Shown: positions 1 through 10,500 of the stretch, one piece after another
Numbering within the stretch: position 1 is the first letter of the stretch
Layout: each line of letters opens with the position of its first letter
NCBI GenBank assembly: GCA_001931905.2
Contig: MSJI02000716.1
Coordinates: forward strand, 31,410-95,409
Direction of reading: 5' to 3'
Source: Cladosporium sp. IMV 00045
Taxonomy: Eukaryota > Ascomycota > Dothideomycetes > Cladosporiales > Cladosporiaceae
Length of the DNA: 64,000 bases
Program-made: the position numbers and the translations under genes
Notes under the pieces: generated by a model
The model's input: the letters and a program-made list of their open reading frames with translations, nothing else
What the model was told of the DNA's origin: nothing
The model's database searches: none

Positions 1-1169
1 ACCCGGACAGAGTGGGCATGTACACACATTGGGAGCAGAAGATCAATGCTCGGCCCGGCAACTTTGGTAGCCGAATCGATTTCGTCCTGGTCGCAGAGTC
101 TATGCGACCTTGGATCAAAGATGCAAACATCCAAGAAGGTCTACTCGGAAGCGATCACTGTCCAGTGTTTGCGGACTTCAATGATGTCGTGAGTACCGCT
201 GATGGTGAAGTCAAACTTCTTGACATCATGAGCCCGCCAGGAACCTTTGTAGATGGAGAGCGCAAGCGTGAGTGGAAGGTGCAAGACATACCTGCTTTCT
301 CTGGGAAGCGCTTACAAGAGTTCGACAAGCGACGGAGCATCAAGTCCATGTTCGCAGCGCCGAAAGCAAAGCAACCAACGAGCAGCATCAGCACATCCAG
401 CGAGGCTGCAACACAGCCGAAGACGGAAGAGTCTGAAGCATCTACACAACCATCAACCAGCAGTGCGCCCGCGAATGGAAGCAAAGAGCCCAGCGAGCCC
501 AGCAGTTCCAGCGTAGACTTGAAACGCAAAGCCGCAACATCCTCCAAGCCTGCGCCAGCGAAAAAGCAAAAGTCTGATGCGAGCGCACCTCCGAATGGAT
601 CAGCAGCAAAAGGCCAGCAAAGCCTGCGAGGCTTCTTCCAACCGAAGGTTGCGAATACGGACAAGGGTAACAGTACAGCAGCGCAGACTTCCGACCAAGA
701 GGCTCAATCAAGAGAAGCTGGCGCATCCGCCGCCACCGAGACCTCCAAGGATACTCCCGTCAACCACACCAACGAAAGTACAACAAGAGCATCACCCGCA
801 CCAACCTCGACGGGGGACCTAACAACCCCTCTGACGCGCAAACCATCAGCGACTCCCACGTCCGCGCGCACCGTAACAACCGATCCTCCCTCTCCCACAA
901 CCAACTTCGACAATCTCGAAGCACGCTCTGCGACCTCACAGACATGGTCCGCCCTCTTCTCCCGCCCCGTCGCGCCTCTATGCGAAGACCACTCCGAGCC
1001 CTGCAAATCCATGCAAACGAAGAAGAAAGGTAGCAACCAAGGGCGCAGCTTCTGGATGTGCGCGCGACCGCTGGGACCCAGCGGACAGAAAGAGCGAGGC
1101 ACAGAGTGGAGATGCGGGACGTTCATATGGTGCAGCGATTGGCAGAATGGGAGGAAAGAGGACGGATGA
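1..1169 (+). CDS. APN2: DNA-(apurinic/apyrimidinic site) lyase 2, C-terminal part (5' end outside window)
   Basis: The reading frame is open from the left edge (first full codon at base 3) to TGA at 1167-1169, so the gene starts outside the window. The visible part begins with the end of an exonuclease III-type EEP nuclease fold, including the GSRIDFVL and GSDHCPVFADF motifs that carry the catalytic Asp and His. A long Ser/Ala/Pro-rich disordered linker follows. It contains a textbook PCNA-interacting box, QQSLRGFF (Qxx[LIM]xxFF). The protein ends in a GRF zinc finger (GRSFWMC, later WRCGTF), as in eukaryotic APN2/APE2. The family cleaves abasic sites and trims blocked 3' ends in base excision repair. 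APN2 is the usual neighbour of the mating-type locus in Pezizomycotina, and MAT1-1-1 lies 1.8 kb downstream here. No intron is needed in the visible part. Confidence 0.95.
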   Translation, partial: PDRVGMYTHWEQKINARPGNFGSRIDFVLVAESMRPWIKDANIQEGLLGSDHCPVFADFNDVVSTADGEVKLLDIMSPPGTFVDGERKREWKVQDIPAFSGKRLQEFDKRRSIKSMFAAPKAKQPTSSISTSSEAATQPKTEESEASTQPSTSSAPANGSKEPSEPSSSSVDLKRKAATSSKPAPAKKQKSDASAPPNGSAAKGQQSLRGFFQPKVANTDKGNSTAAQTSDQEAQSREAGASAATETSKDTPVNHTNESTTRASPAPTSTGDLTTPLTRKPSATPTSARTVTTDPPSPTTNFDNLEARSATSQTWSALFSRPVAPLCEDHSEPCKSMQTKKKGSNQGRSFWMCARPLGPSGQKERGTEWRCGTFIWCSDWQNGRKEDG

Positions 1170-1655
1170 AGCGACGATGTGTTGAAATCAAATTCTCAAT
1201 CCTTTCCCTTTACTTTCATGCGAAAGCGACCAGCTCAACATCTATTCCCCAAAGGCTCAAAATATTCAATTTCCGGATTTTCCAATACCTCCCTGCTTCC
1301 CAATGCGCGAGCTGACGTAAGCGCGCTTCGCTGCTCGACTCGACTTATTGTTCCTATTGTCGTGCGCTTTGGGATTTCAGGGTCTGGGGAGCCCTGGCCT
1401 GGTGAGCGGTGGCGCAGCAGCTCGTGGCAAGCTCGAGCTTGTGCGGAGGCTGGGGAAAATTTGCTTATTGAAGCTTTTTGTGGTGGCCGGTGAAAGTCGA
1501 GTGGCAGGGAGGTGAAGTGAGGTTGGTGACGCTGTTCGAGGACAATAACTTCACGAAGTCCAGCATTCCAATATAAGATTGGGCTTCGTTATTTGCCTTG
1601 CGCTGCAATACTTCATTTTCGAACACTACGACTTCTCCACTTGAAACTTGAACAA
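1170..1655. other. Intergenic region between APN2 and the five-exon MAT-flanking gene
   Basis: These 486 bases should hold the APN2 terminator and the promoter of the next gene. Short open frames here have no coding character that I recognise. The stretch just before 1656 (ACTTGAACAAATGG) is a reasonable fungal start context. I see no repeat or RNA gene. Confidence 0.5.
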
Positions 1656-2716
1656 ATGGATCTGATCGTGGAGAACATACCTCAGATGGTCCCTCAGATG
1701 CTTCCCCAGGGCGTCGAAGAGAGCATCAGCCGTAGTCCCTCAGATCCGAATTCGCGTGAGTAGATCTCATTTATTGCTGGCTAATGAGACTGACTTTCAA
1801 CAGACTATTCCATGTGGAGCACAATCTATTCAATGCTGGAAGTCAGAGAACATGAGCACAGGCTGGCTTTCTGGGACGACTTGAAGGAGACTTTGCCGAG
1901 CGATATGCCCCTTGAGACTGTAAAGCAGCTCGCGCTCTGCTTTGCGAATATACTCAGCATGGAAGAACCTCTCCAAGACGTCAACGAGAAACGCTCGCTC
2001 GCTGTTGGGCACGGCTATTTTGGGCATTTGAAAACAGCTCCAGCGCACCCAACGTGGGCAATCGCTCTGGAAAATTACGCAACGACAGATCTTCGCAGAC
2101 GGCGCCCAGATCATGCACACCTCGAGACAATGAGAATCTTTCTACCGCAAGGTGCAGTGCTCATATTGAGCGCCTGGCAAGAGGATTTGAGCGCGTTCGT
2201 GACCGAAGTCGAACAGGTGAGTTTCGAGATTCGATATGAAGGTCTATGTAGGGCGGCTTCGAATCTCACTGATGTTACCACAGTTCAGCACGAATTCGAA
2301 GCGCGTGGCTCTTCAACAAGTAAGCGATCCCGCTGCCATTTTGTCTCACAATTTGCTGACATGTCTAGATGCCATTTTCCAAACTCTACAACTTACCACG
2401 CCAGCTCAGACCGCCTTACGGCGAGTTCAGTGTTGTGAGGTTACACAAACTCCCATATCTTGAGGTAAATATGGAATGTTCTCGTTTTCTATAAGCACTG
2501 CCTAATTAGTAACTTACATAACAGGTGATCAACTCTGTTCCACAGGAGCGACGCCTGACGATTCCAGAGCTCGCGGCCGAGTTTGCTATTGGGTTGGAGG
2601 AATTTGAGATCAGGCCTAGTGTTTCGTTTCAGGTATATCTTTGCTTCACGGAAGCCATAACGGGTGCAGAACTCAGCACGAAAGGTAGAAAGGTGTGGTG
2701 CGCATCGCGATTATAA
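1656..2716 (+). CDS. MAT-flanking protein of unknown function, five exons (possible MAT1-1-10-type gene)
   Basis: My model is exons 1656-1755, 1804-2216, 2284-2319, 2369-2464 and 2525-2716, joined in frame to about 278 residues. The four introns are 48, 67, 49 and 60 nt. Donors are GTGAGT, GTGAGT, GTAAGC and GTAAAT, and acceptors are CAACAG, CCACAG, TCTAG and AACAG. Exon 3 is only 36 nt. The protein starts MDLIVENIPQ, has a helical middle (DDLKETLPSDMPLETVKQLA) and lacks an alpha box, HMG box, signal peptide or membrane segment that I can see. Mycosphaerellaceae and Teratosphaeriaceae MAT1-1 idiomorphs are reported to carry extra genes such as MAT1-1-10. Its position between APN2 and MAT1-1-1 suggests that class, but I cannot confirm homology. 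The last exon might be spliced further at about 2633, which would change the C-terminus. Confidence 0.65.
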
Positions 2717-2949
2717 GGCGAGATCGAGGACTGGGGTCATGCTCTTTGAGATTAGCGTTGAAATTGACCTGATGTCACTTTTTCACGTGACTGCACAATG
2801 CTATTGTTCTTCCCGCCACTTCAATTTCCTCTGGGCCCAAGCTCCTGGGCCGCCGCACAGCCCGCGCTTTTTGACATTCCTTGCACGCTCTCGTCGCACT
2901 GCAACCGCACATACCTTTCTTTGTTCATCAAATTCAAACAATCGTCGCC
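2717..2949 (+). promoter_or_regulatory. MAT1-1-1 upstream region with E-box and ATTGTT motif
   Basis: This 233-bp leader holds a perfect palindromic E-box, TCACGTGA (2783-2790), a bHLH-type site. It also has ATTGTT (2803-2808), which matches the core bound by fungal mating-type HMG factors. Both lie 140-170 bp before the MAT1-1-1 start codon. Motif matches of this length also occur by chance, so regulation is inferred only. Confidence 0.35.
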
Positions 2950-4038
2950 ATGGCTACGCCGTCACCCCAGCTCGTCGCCCTCATCGTCAACAACGTCGTC
3001 AACGCTCCACAGGAGGATGTCAAGGAGATCATCGAAGCGTTGAAAGCCTTGCCGCAGATGCAGGCTGGAGCCGCCAACATGAGGACTAACAACGGAGTCA
3101 AGAAGTCGCGCAAGCAAGTCTCTTCGAAGCATGATGGCAAGGGCCGAAAGCGTCCGCTCAACTCCTGGATGGCTTTTCGCAGTAAGTTCCGCGCATTGCT
3201 GGCAATTAATCTCCGGGCACTGCTGACCTTTTCCAAGAGTTCTACAACCAGATGCTCAACCCACGCACTCAGAAAGTCAAGTCGACAATCTTGACTGTTC
3301 TCTGGAAGCACGATCTGTTCGGAGCGAAGTGGTCCATCCTCGCAAAAGCCTACAGCATCCTTCGCGGAGACCGCGACAAAGAAGAAGTTTCGCTCGACAT
3401 CTACCTCAGCCACAGCGCGCCGCTCATCGGCATTATTTCACCGGACATCTACCTGAGTGTCATGGGCTGGGAACTCGGCGAGCCTCACAGCGAAGACAAG
3501 GTACAAATACTTGCCACTGCCATCAGCCCTGTTACCTTTTGAAGTTTCATTGCTCACTGATTTTTTGCAGAACGGGTCCGCAGGCCTAATCCGTACCACT
3601 GTCCCAGACATTGACAGTTTCCCTGTCGCACTCAAGACCACCACCCTCAGCGTCCAGGACATTGTCGAGTCCTGCATCGAAGCTCGTCTGTTTGGTGCAA
3701 CCATCGACGTGGGCACGAGCGACAAGCAAAAGGGGTCCCTTTCCATGGCTGTTCAGCCGCATACCTCCTCTGGGATTACCTCGAGCCTCCCTCTCGGCGC
3801 AGAGCTGCTTCGCGCCGGCACTACCGAGATCAACAATCAGAACTCAGATCATCAAGCCTCCACTTTCGACCCGACTGGCAATGTCAACAACTTCTGGAAC
3901 CCAGCCACCTATGACACGCGCCACGAAGACAGCGGTATCTGGGATGGGTTCAATGTCGAGGACGACATGCTTACCGGTGTGCTGGCTAACAACGAGGTCG
4001 ACTTCACCTCATTCGTCAACTTCGAGCACACTGCTTGA
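2950..4038 (+). CDS. MAT1-1-1: Mating-type protein MAT1-1-1 (alpha-box transcription factor)
   Basis: Three exons (2950-3181, 3238-3500, 3571-4038) with introns of 56 and 70 nt encode 320 residues. Residues about 67-130 form the MAT alpha1 HMG-type DNA-binding domain, marked by KRPLNSWMAFRKFY and the AKWSILAKAYS helix. The first intron splits the alpha box just after MAFR, a position typical of ascomycete MAT1-1-1. The N-terminal 60 residues hold a helical segment and a basic patch (KKSRKQ). The C-terminal half is divergent and acidic, as is usual. The protein determines alpha mating identity and activates pheromone and receptor genes. APN2 lies upstream and no MAT1-2-1 gene is seen, so this chromosome carries only the MAT1-1 idiomorph. 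The ATG lies in CGCCATGG, a strong context. Confidence 0.95.
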
Positions 4039-4410
4039 GTCCTTGTCAGACTTATCAAAGGAGAACAGTACTGTGGGGTGGCGCCAAGTTAGCTCCCTTT
4101 TCGCTACAGAAAGGTGCGAAGGTCGGGAGCGAGAAGCTGGATGCTTTAGTGTGCAACCTGTAGATAGTGCACGCTTAACCTATCACGTTATACCCAGTGA
4201 TACAGACACTCAATTAAATACACGATTGACTTGGACCTCTCTAATTCCCTCGTGATGTGGCTGCATCTGTCTCATGAATGCGCCTAGTCCCATTCATTGG
4301 TTGGTGCAAGTTGTCACTTATAAAGTTCAGCCGCACGCCGCGTGACACGTCAACAAAGCGGCAAGACTTGTACACAACCCAAATTACATTCCACACATTC
4401 GATACTGACC
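4039..4410. other. Spacer between MAT1-1-1 and the next MAT-linked gene
   Basis: These 372 bases contain the MAT1-1-1 3' UTR and the presumed promoter of the gene at 4411. I see no coding potential, repeat or structured RNA. Confidence 0.5.
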
Positions 4411-5006
4411 ATGGACACCTTGAAAGATGCGATGCGCCCTAATGCCCACAGGGACAGGGAGAAAGTCAAAGCGACCATTACCGGTGTGATCGCTAGCCTG
4501 AACCAAGAGCTTGTCGCAGCAGGGAAGTCTCCTGTCCTTGCGCCTGCGAAAACAGCAGATGATTGGGAGTCCGCGCAGAAATATGCTCGCCGCGTCACTG
4601 TCTCAACAAAAGCCCCCACTGGACCCGAATGAGCTCCAGAAGATCAACGACCTCTGCGTCGCCGAAGCAAAAGCTCTCGCCAAGTTTGAAAAGATCTTTT
4701 CTGAGATGCAGATTCTTGATGAAGAAGGGCCTGCACCAGATGTTTTCAGACACTTCACAGCTGAAGAGCAGGCTGCGATGCTCGAAGCGATGAGAAAGCG
4801 TCTCCACGGGTATGAACCGATGCACCCAGAATATCGACTGTTGGCTAACTCGTTGCAGGTATACCGATCGAGTCTTTGATATCCGTCAAAACAACAGACT
4901 GTATTTGGAGGCTCCACCACAATGCCACGGAATGCTCTCCGATGCCAATGCTGAGGCGCTGCTGGAGGATTGGGTGAAGGCTCGTGGCCCACCGAATGAT
5001 GCCTAA
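4411..5006 (+). CDS. Small MAT-linked protein of unknown function, gene structure uncertain
   Basis: The best-supported part is exon 4556-4809, a canonical 49-nt intron at 4810-4858 (GTATGA donor, GCTAAC branch, TTGCAG acceptor), and exon 4859-5006. Together these read through FRHFTAEEQAAMLEAMRKR and LLEDWVKARGPP to TAA. Upstream, an ATG at 4411 (GACCATGG) opens a different frame (MDTLKDAMRP). Joining it needs an intron with a weaker donor (about 4486-4555), giving roughly 158 residues. A simpler alternative starts at ATG 4559. The product is helical and charged, with no domain, signal peptide or membrane segment that I recognise. A strong intron-like signal at 5062-5109 suggests the transcript continues further. 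Its position beside MAT1-1-1 suggests an idiomorph-specific or MAT-associated gene. Confidence 0.45.
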
Positions 5007-5061
5007 TTGCTTATGCTGGCGCGATATCTGAAGATGAACGTGTGATTGATCTACGAGTGGT

Positions 5062-5109
5062 GTAAGTTAGCGCATGGGCACACTGGCGACATTGCTGACA
5101 TATACATAG
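5062..5109 (+). other. Orphan intron-like signal downstream of the MAT-linked gene
   Basis: This 48-nt stretch begins GTAAGT, has a GCTGAC branch-like element and ends CATAG, with a second AG at 5119. The upstream 60 bases are open in only one frame (AISEDERVIDLRVV). Downstream, an open frame runs to TGA at 5349-5351 (FKQVHVIPFT to VQPFVDRKMD). It may be the last intron of the gene at 4411 or a spliced 3' UTR. Confidence 0.35.
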
Positions 5110-5351
5110 TCTGTCGCAGAAGCCTTGAGCGTCGTGATGTCTTGCGCTTCAAACAGGTCCACGTAATTCCTTTCACACGTTATCGAGGTGCTGGATTGCA
5201 GACCAGGTGGCACCGTCACCTTGCAAGACTGCGCAAAGAAGCCAAGGAGGCAAGAGGTGATCAGGATACTGGTAAGGACCGAGAGGATAGTGTGACGATG
5301 AAGGATGTTTCGCCTGAGGTGCAACCCTTCGTCGACCGGAAAATGGATTGA

Positions 5352-7505
5352 ACAGAGAAGTGAAGAAGACGCAAGCAACACTGGAGGTTTCTCGGACCGA
5401 CATTGATTGGTTGCTACACTGAGACGAATGCGTGGAATGCGGCTTTGTTCTGCAAATGAATGTCTCATTACGGAATGCAGAGGTGTCTACCTTGCTTCTT
5501 TGTTCCATGTTCTCAAGCATTTTCCATGTCGATGCCATTAGCCACCTGCAAAGTATGTTGACAGTTTATATATACTTGATACAGCATCGTCGCTGGAGAG
5601 GTGAGGTTGAATTCGGGCAGCGACGTCGAGACAAGCTCACTATAGCGCCAACACTATTCCGGGCAGCAAATCCTGAAGATCAGCCCTGCAGACCCACATC
5701 TCCGGACGCCAGCGACGATCTCTAAACCCTCCTTGTGGCACTGGCCATTCGACGCTCAGGCGGCATGGTCAACGCGAATGAATTTCTATATACGTTCTCC
5801 GCCTTCGGGACAGCTGGTGAGGAACATGAGGCCGGCTCATCATGTCAATACAAAAGTTGCATGCAGTATCTGGTATTCTGCATGTCTCGGCCGTGTCTCA
5901 GATGCGCTATACACAGGACGTTCATTTCGCAGCACCTTTCTTGCGTCTTTATTCTAGCCTAATGGATATACTGCATGCGTTTTGAGGATGCTATGTACTC
6001 CAAGAATAGGCTCTCGTCTCTGGAAATTTGCTTTCGCTTGCTACGCACTCAAGCCAACGCACTTCTGGCACTCTCCAGTTATGCTGCAAGAGTAGCCCGG
6101 TGGTCTCGCTTTTACCAGCGAGGAGGCAAAGCAGAAAATCAAGGAGCTACAGCGACATGAGCAGCACGTCGTGTCATGTCACTTTTGCGACTCTGCAACA
6201 TCGACATCAAGCTGCCCGCCTCCCATTTCCAGGACTGAGGCCCAAGACTCATGAATACAGCTTTGGAAAGGTTACTGACTTTGGTGTCTGACAAGTCTCT
6301 CGCGAGTGGTCTCTGTTCGCTGCTCCATGTTTTCTTCACAAAGTCGGTATGAAGCCCGGGCTGCAGGAAAACAGCTTTTGCGATGTCAAAAAGACTGCCA
6401 CATTTTCACTGCATCTCTCCATCCTGGGGACGATACGCCGCAAGGTCCCAAAGTAAAGCCTTTCCGCCGGTCATGGTGCACACCTTCACTGGTCGGACAT
6501 CAATGTTGTAACAACCTTGAAGACAACCTTGCATTTTCAAAGAATCCCGCCACGCAATATTTGGAACAAAGCAAGAATGGCAGCCTAATCAGAGAGGACA
6601 TGTGCCACGCGGGTATCTCCTAACCCCAACCCTAACCCTACCGGTATGCTTCCGGCTGGATTGAAAAGATGGCTTCTTTTCTTTGTCTGGCTCTGAACAT
6701 GGGCAAATGAGGAAACGGAGTCTGACGGGACGACACGATGTATGCCTGCGCTCAATTCTCAATATAGGCATTGAAAGGAACTGGACTTTGGGACCAAGCG
6801 CAAATGAAGCTCTGGCTCTTTCCTACGTGGCAGTCAAACGCGTTTTGCCATCAAATACTTTGGAGGCGCCGCGAAATGTTCCTGGGATCGCTGGTACTCG
6901 ATATCCGGAAGCTGTTTGCAATCGAGACGGACAGCGACATATTCACAGGTCTTTAGAGGCTGGCCATGCAGAGATTGAAGATGCAGATTGCACACTCCCA
7001 GCCTATGTTGCGCTGCGGCCGCGAGCGACTGAGTCAACTTCTCTCTCACTCCAAAGAGCTCGCATGCATGGAACAGAACCAATCTTCAGCAAAGTTTCGT
7101 TCGTAGCACGACAGGCATGGTGATATTTCAGAAGACGAATGGATTTGCAAAGTCGTGATTGGCGTGGAATACCAGGAAGGTTTCATGGATGCCTTGTCAT
7201 TCGAATAGCACTTGGTAAGATGCACAGTATGTTCTCTTGCATCATCAAATACAAAACAGAATCAAGTGATATGAAATACATGATTTCTTTGTGATCTGGC
7301 GGTGACCCTCTGATCTTGAACTCTCCCCAGACGCGATCAGCGCCAAGCATGACGTTTCTGTTGACTGGCTCACTGGTGGCTTCCAGTCGGCTCAGGTCCA
7401 GTCCACGTCCGATTCAAGACTCCAAACGCTGCGTGTCACGTTTGCGAAAGCTCAGAGACTTGTTTCCCGACGTGCGATGTTCGCGAACAAGCCTCATGTA
7501 GGACA
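5352..7505. other. 2.15-kb gene-poor stretch beside the mating-type region
   Basis: I find no supportable gene here on either strand. Open frames are at most 146 codons, lack domains or consistent splice signals, and base composition is less GC-rich than in the neighbouring genes. The stretch contains the telomere-like motif at 6619-6640. The last 200 bases should hold the promoter of the NVJ2-like gene. It could be the outer part of the idiomorph or a graveyard of decayed sequence. Confidence 0.45.
6619..6640. repeat. Interstitial telomere-like motif (three degenerate CCCTAA units)
   Basis: The plus strand reads CCTAACCCCAACCCTAACCC with one further TA, which is TTAGGG-type telomeric repeat on the minus strand with one TTGGGG variant. 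A nearly identical array occurs in the opposite orientation at 57551-57567. It is too short to mark a chromosome end. It may be a telobox (TBF1/TRF-type) binding site or a scar of break repair. Confidence 0.7.
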
Positions 7506-10500
7506 ATGAGCCTCACATCCCTCCTGTCGGCATACCTCCTCGGCGGAATCACCTTTCTCCCACTACTTCTCATCACCGTGATCACAACTCTTTGGTTTGC
7601 GCTTCCGCAGATCCCAGATGAAGGCAAAGAGGCCACAAGAGATGACAAAATCGAGGGAAAGGCAGAAGTAAAAGGCAAAGAGGGGGTCCAGGAGGATGAC
7701 TTCTCGTCGGACGGCGCCGCAAATGCCACGTTTGCAGTGCTGCGATCATACAATTTCCAGTCAGCGTTGAGCACCTTGAATTCAAAGGCCAATGCGGGCT
7801 CTCATGGAGGCGGGGATGGACAAACAGAGATGACTGGTCAGGAGTCTATGTCGGTGTACCAAAGCATGTACCGCTCCGTGTTTGATCGAAGCAAGACGGC
7901 GCTGAACAGGAACCCTCTGGCGGACACTGATGAGCCTGCAAGTGGTGCACCGGCTCGCTCAAAACCGGCGGCCCCGACGGGGAGTATGTACCACATCGTT
8001 CTCCGCCATGGACACCTCATGCTTTACGACTCGCCGGCGGAGCTGGAAGTGCGGCATGTCATCAGCATGGCCCATCACAGCGTCTCGCTGAGCGACGGCG
8101 ACGGTGACGATGAGAACATGCTGGACGCCGATCTGTTTATCAAACGCACGGCGATTTTGCTCAAACCACACCCGCCAAACGCCAACGGAGACGCAACTCG
8201 GGGCGGAACACCCCAATCTAAGCCGTTCTACCTCTTCAGTTCGAATTGCTCGGAGAAGGAGGATTTCTACCATGCGCTGGTCGCAGCACAAACCGACTCT
8301 CCTACTCCTCAGCCCTTAGACTCTGCATGTTCGATCAAGCTCCAATCGAGCATTCACTCCAACTCTTTAACACCCGAGACTCGCGCCCTGAACGCGCTCA
8401 CCAACCGCATCTTCCTTGCCCTACACCGTACTCCATTCCTCGAGGACCTTGTCCGCGAGAAGATTGAGAAGAAGATCTCAAGAGTCGCGAAGCCTGCCTT
8501 CATCTCATACGTCAATGTCCAGAGCATCGATCTAGGAGATGCAGGTCCCATTATATCGAACCTGCGTCTGAAGGACATACACATTTCTGGAGACATGGTG
8601 CTCTCAATGGACGTCAAGTATACTGGTGGCGTGAAGGTCGTGATCAGTGCTGTTGCCAAGCTGGATTTGGGACAGCGCTTCAAGGTCCGAACGGTGGACC
8701 TGGTGCTTGCTGGATTTTTGCAGCGACTACAAGGGCGTATGCTTGTACGCGTGAAGCCGCCTCCCAGTAACAGGATATGGTTTTGCTTCGAGAACATGCC
8801 GGACATGGAAATAAAAGTAGAGCCCATCGTAAGCTCACGACAGATCACTTACAACTGGATCTTGCGCCAGATAGAGAGCAGGATTCGTGAAGTCTTCGCT
8901 GAGACACTGGTGAAGCCCAACTGGGATGATATGCCTTTCTTCGACACTCATGGGCAGGACTACAGGGGTGGTATCTGGCAGCGTGAGCCTGATACGAAAG
9001 AAGAGCAAAGACCAGGCAGTGGTGAACCCACCGCTAAGGACATGCTGGCCGCCAGGGCTGACAAGACAATGTCGATGCCGAATTTGCCAAAATCCCCTGA
9101 TGCTTCTGCGGTGTCTTCTGGAGCTCAGACGCCTGTTTCGGTGGATCAGCTTCCATCCGAGCAGATTGAGGGCCTCAAGCGCCGATCTGCTACCTCTGCC
9201 ACTTCATTGCCTTCACAAGCAGCTCAAACCGCGGCTGAGAAAGCCACATCAGTATCCAAGGGCATCCGCTCGCCATCTTTCACTTCGCCATCGCCATCTG
9301 CACCCAGCGTAGCCATAGATGGATCCAATGTAGATGCAGTGAGAGGCGGCGAAGTGCCACAACCAGCAAAACGCTGGATCGGACGTTCCGCACCATCGGC
9401 GAGCAAACGCGAAGCTGTCGATGCGATCAGGGAAGTGAAAGATCGTTCTACCCCCAAGGAAGAGATCCCGCCACGCAGCCCGAGTCTCAATGCCTCGACT
9501 GTCATTGCAGAAGGAGGTGATGAAGATGACCCAGCACTTCTCAGCACCGACCCATCCGAACTTGACGCCGAGCGCAGAGGTAGCGGTGGCAGTAAATCAA
9601 GCGGCAGCTTGCACCCCAATGCTTCGGACACCGCTCTCCCTCTTCCAAGGACACCCAGCCGAGAGTCATTCGCGCGGACAGATACAGGCTCGTCTGCACA
9701 GTCCTCCCAGACCAGCCAGACACGAACCAAAGCGCTTTTTGCTGCCACCGCAGCCGCTACATCGGCCGCGCGCCAGTGGACACTGAATGCCGTGGCGAAC
9801 AAGAATAAAGGCCCACCTCTCTTCAGGCCACCAAGCTCACAGAAACCTGGACCCCAGGAGCCTGTAGGAAGAGGTCAGCCTCTGCCGCCGATCGGTCAGC
9901 CTTTGCCTGGACCGAAAACAAGCCTGTGGGGTGGCAGTGCTTTCACAGGTGGAACTGTGAAGCGCAAGCCCGTCTTGCCTCCTCGGAAGTCTGTCAGTGA
10001 GCAAGGCAACAAGGAAGGAGAGAAAACGGAGGACTCCAAGAACAGCGAGACCGCGCTAGAAGCGAGCGACAACGCCAGCATGCGCAGCGAAACACAGACA
10101 AAGGAAGTCGAAGAAGACGAATTCGGGCCTTGGAGAGAAAATTGGGGAGAAGAAGAACTCGACGAGTCAGTCCCAAAGCCAGCAAATGCATCCGAAGCAC
10201 CCAAATCAACTGCCAAAATCGACGATCACGAACTCAACCCCGGCCCACCAACCTCGACGAAAACCTCAACGCCTGCAAAGAAGAAACCACCCCCACCCCC
10301 TCTGCCCACCCGGCGCAAACGCGCCCCCTCCCTCCCCAAACGCCCTCACGACCACAACCCCTCATCCGCCAGCGCAGCCGACGCAGCAGCACCTCCACCG
10401 AACTCACAGCGCGATCCCTTCACCGACCCTCCCTTACCCGCCAACCCACCCTACAAACACTCCGAACCTTCCGAACCCGACCAACCCAGCACCCCCGCCG

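Noticed and set aside
4594..4860. Two single-base frameshifts in the small MAT-linked gene
   Set aside because: The second apparent shift is fully explained by a canonical 49-nt intron at 4810-4858. The first may be an intron or a downstream start, so frameshift mutation is not the leading explanation.
6619..6640. A true telomere or chromosome end
   Set aside because: Only about three degenerate units occur, with unique sequence and genes on both sides.
6683..7123. A 146-codon open frame in the MAT-proximal gene-free block
   Set aside because: It begins at a non-ATG codon and has no domain, splice context or coding bias.
1..7505. Search for a MAT1-2-1 HMG-box gene (homothallism)
   Set aside because: No HMG-box signature was seen on either strand here or elsewhere in the window.
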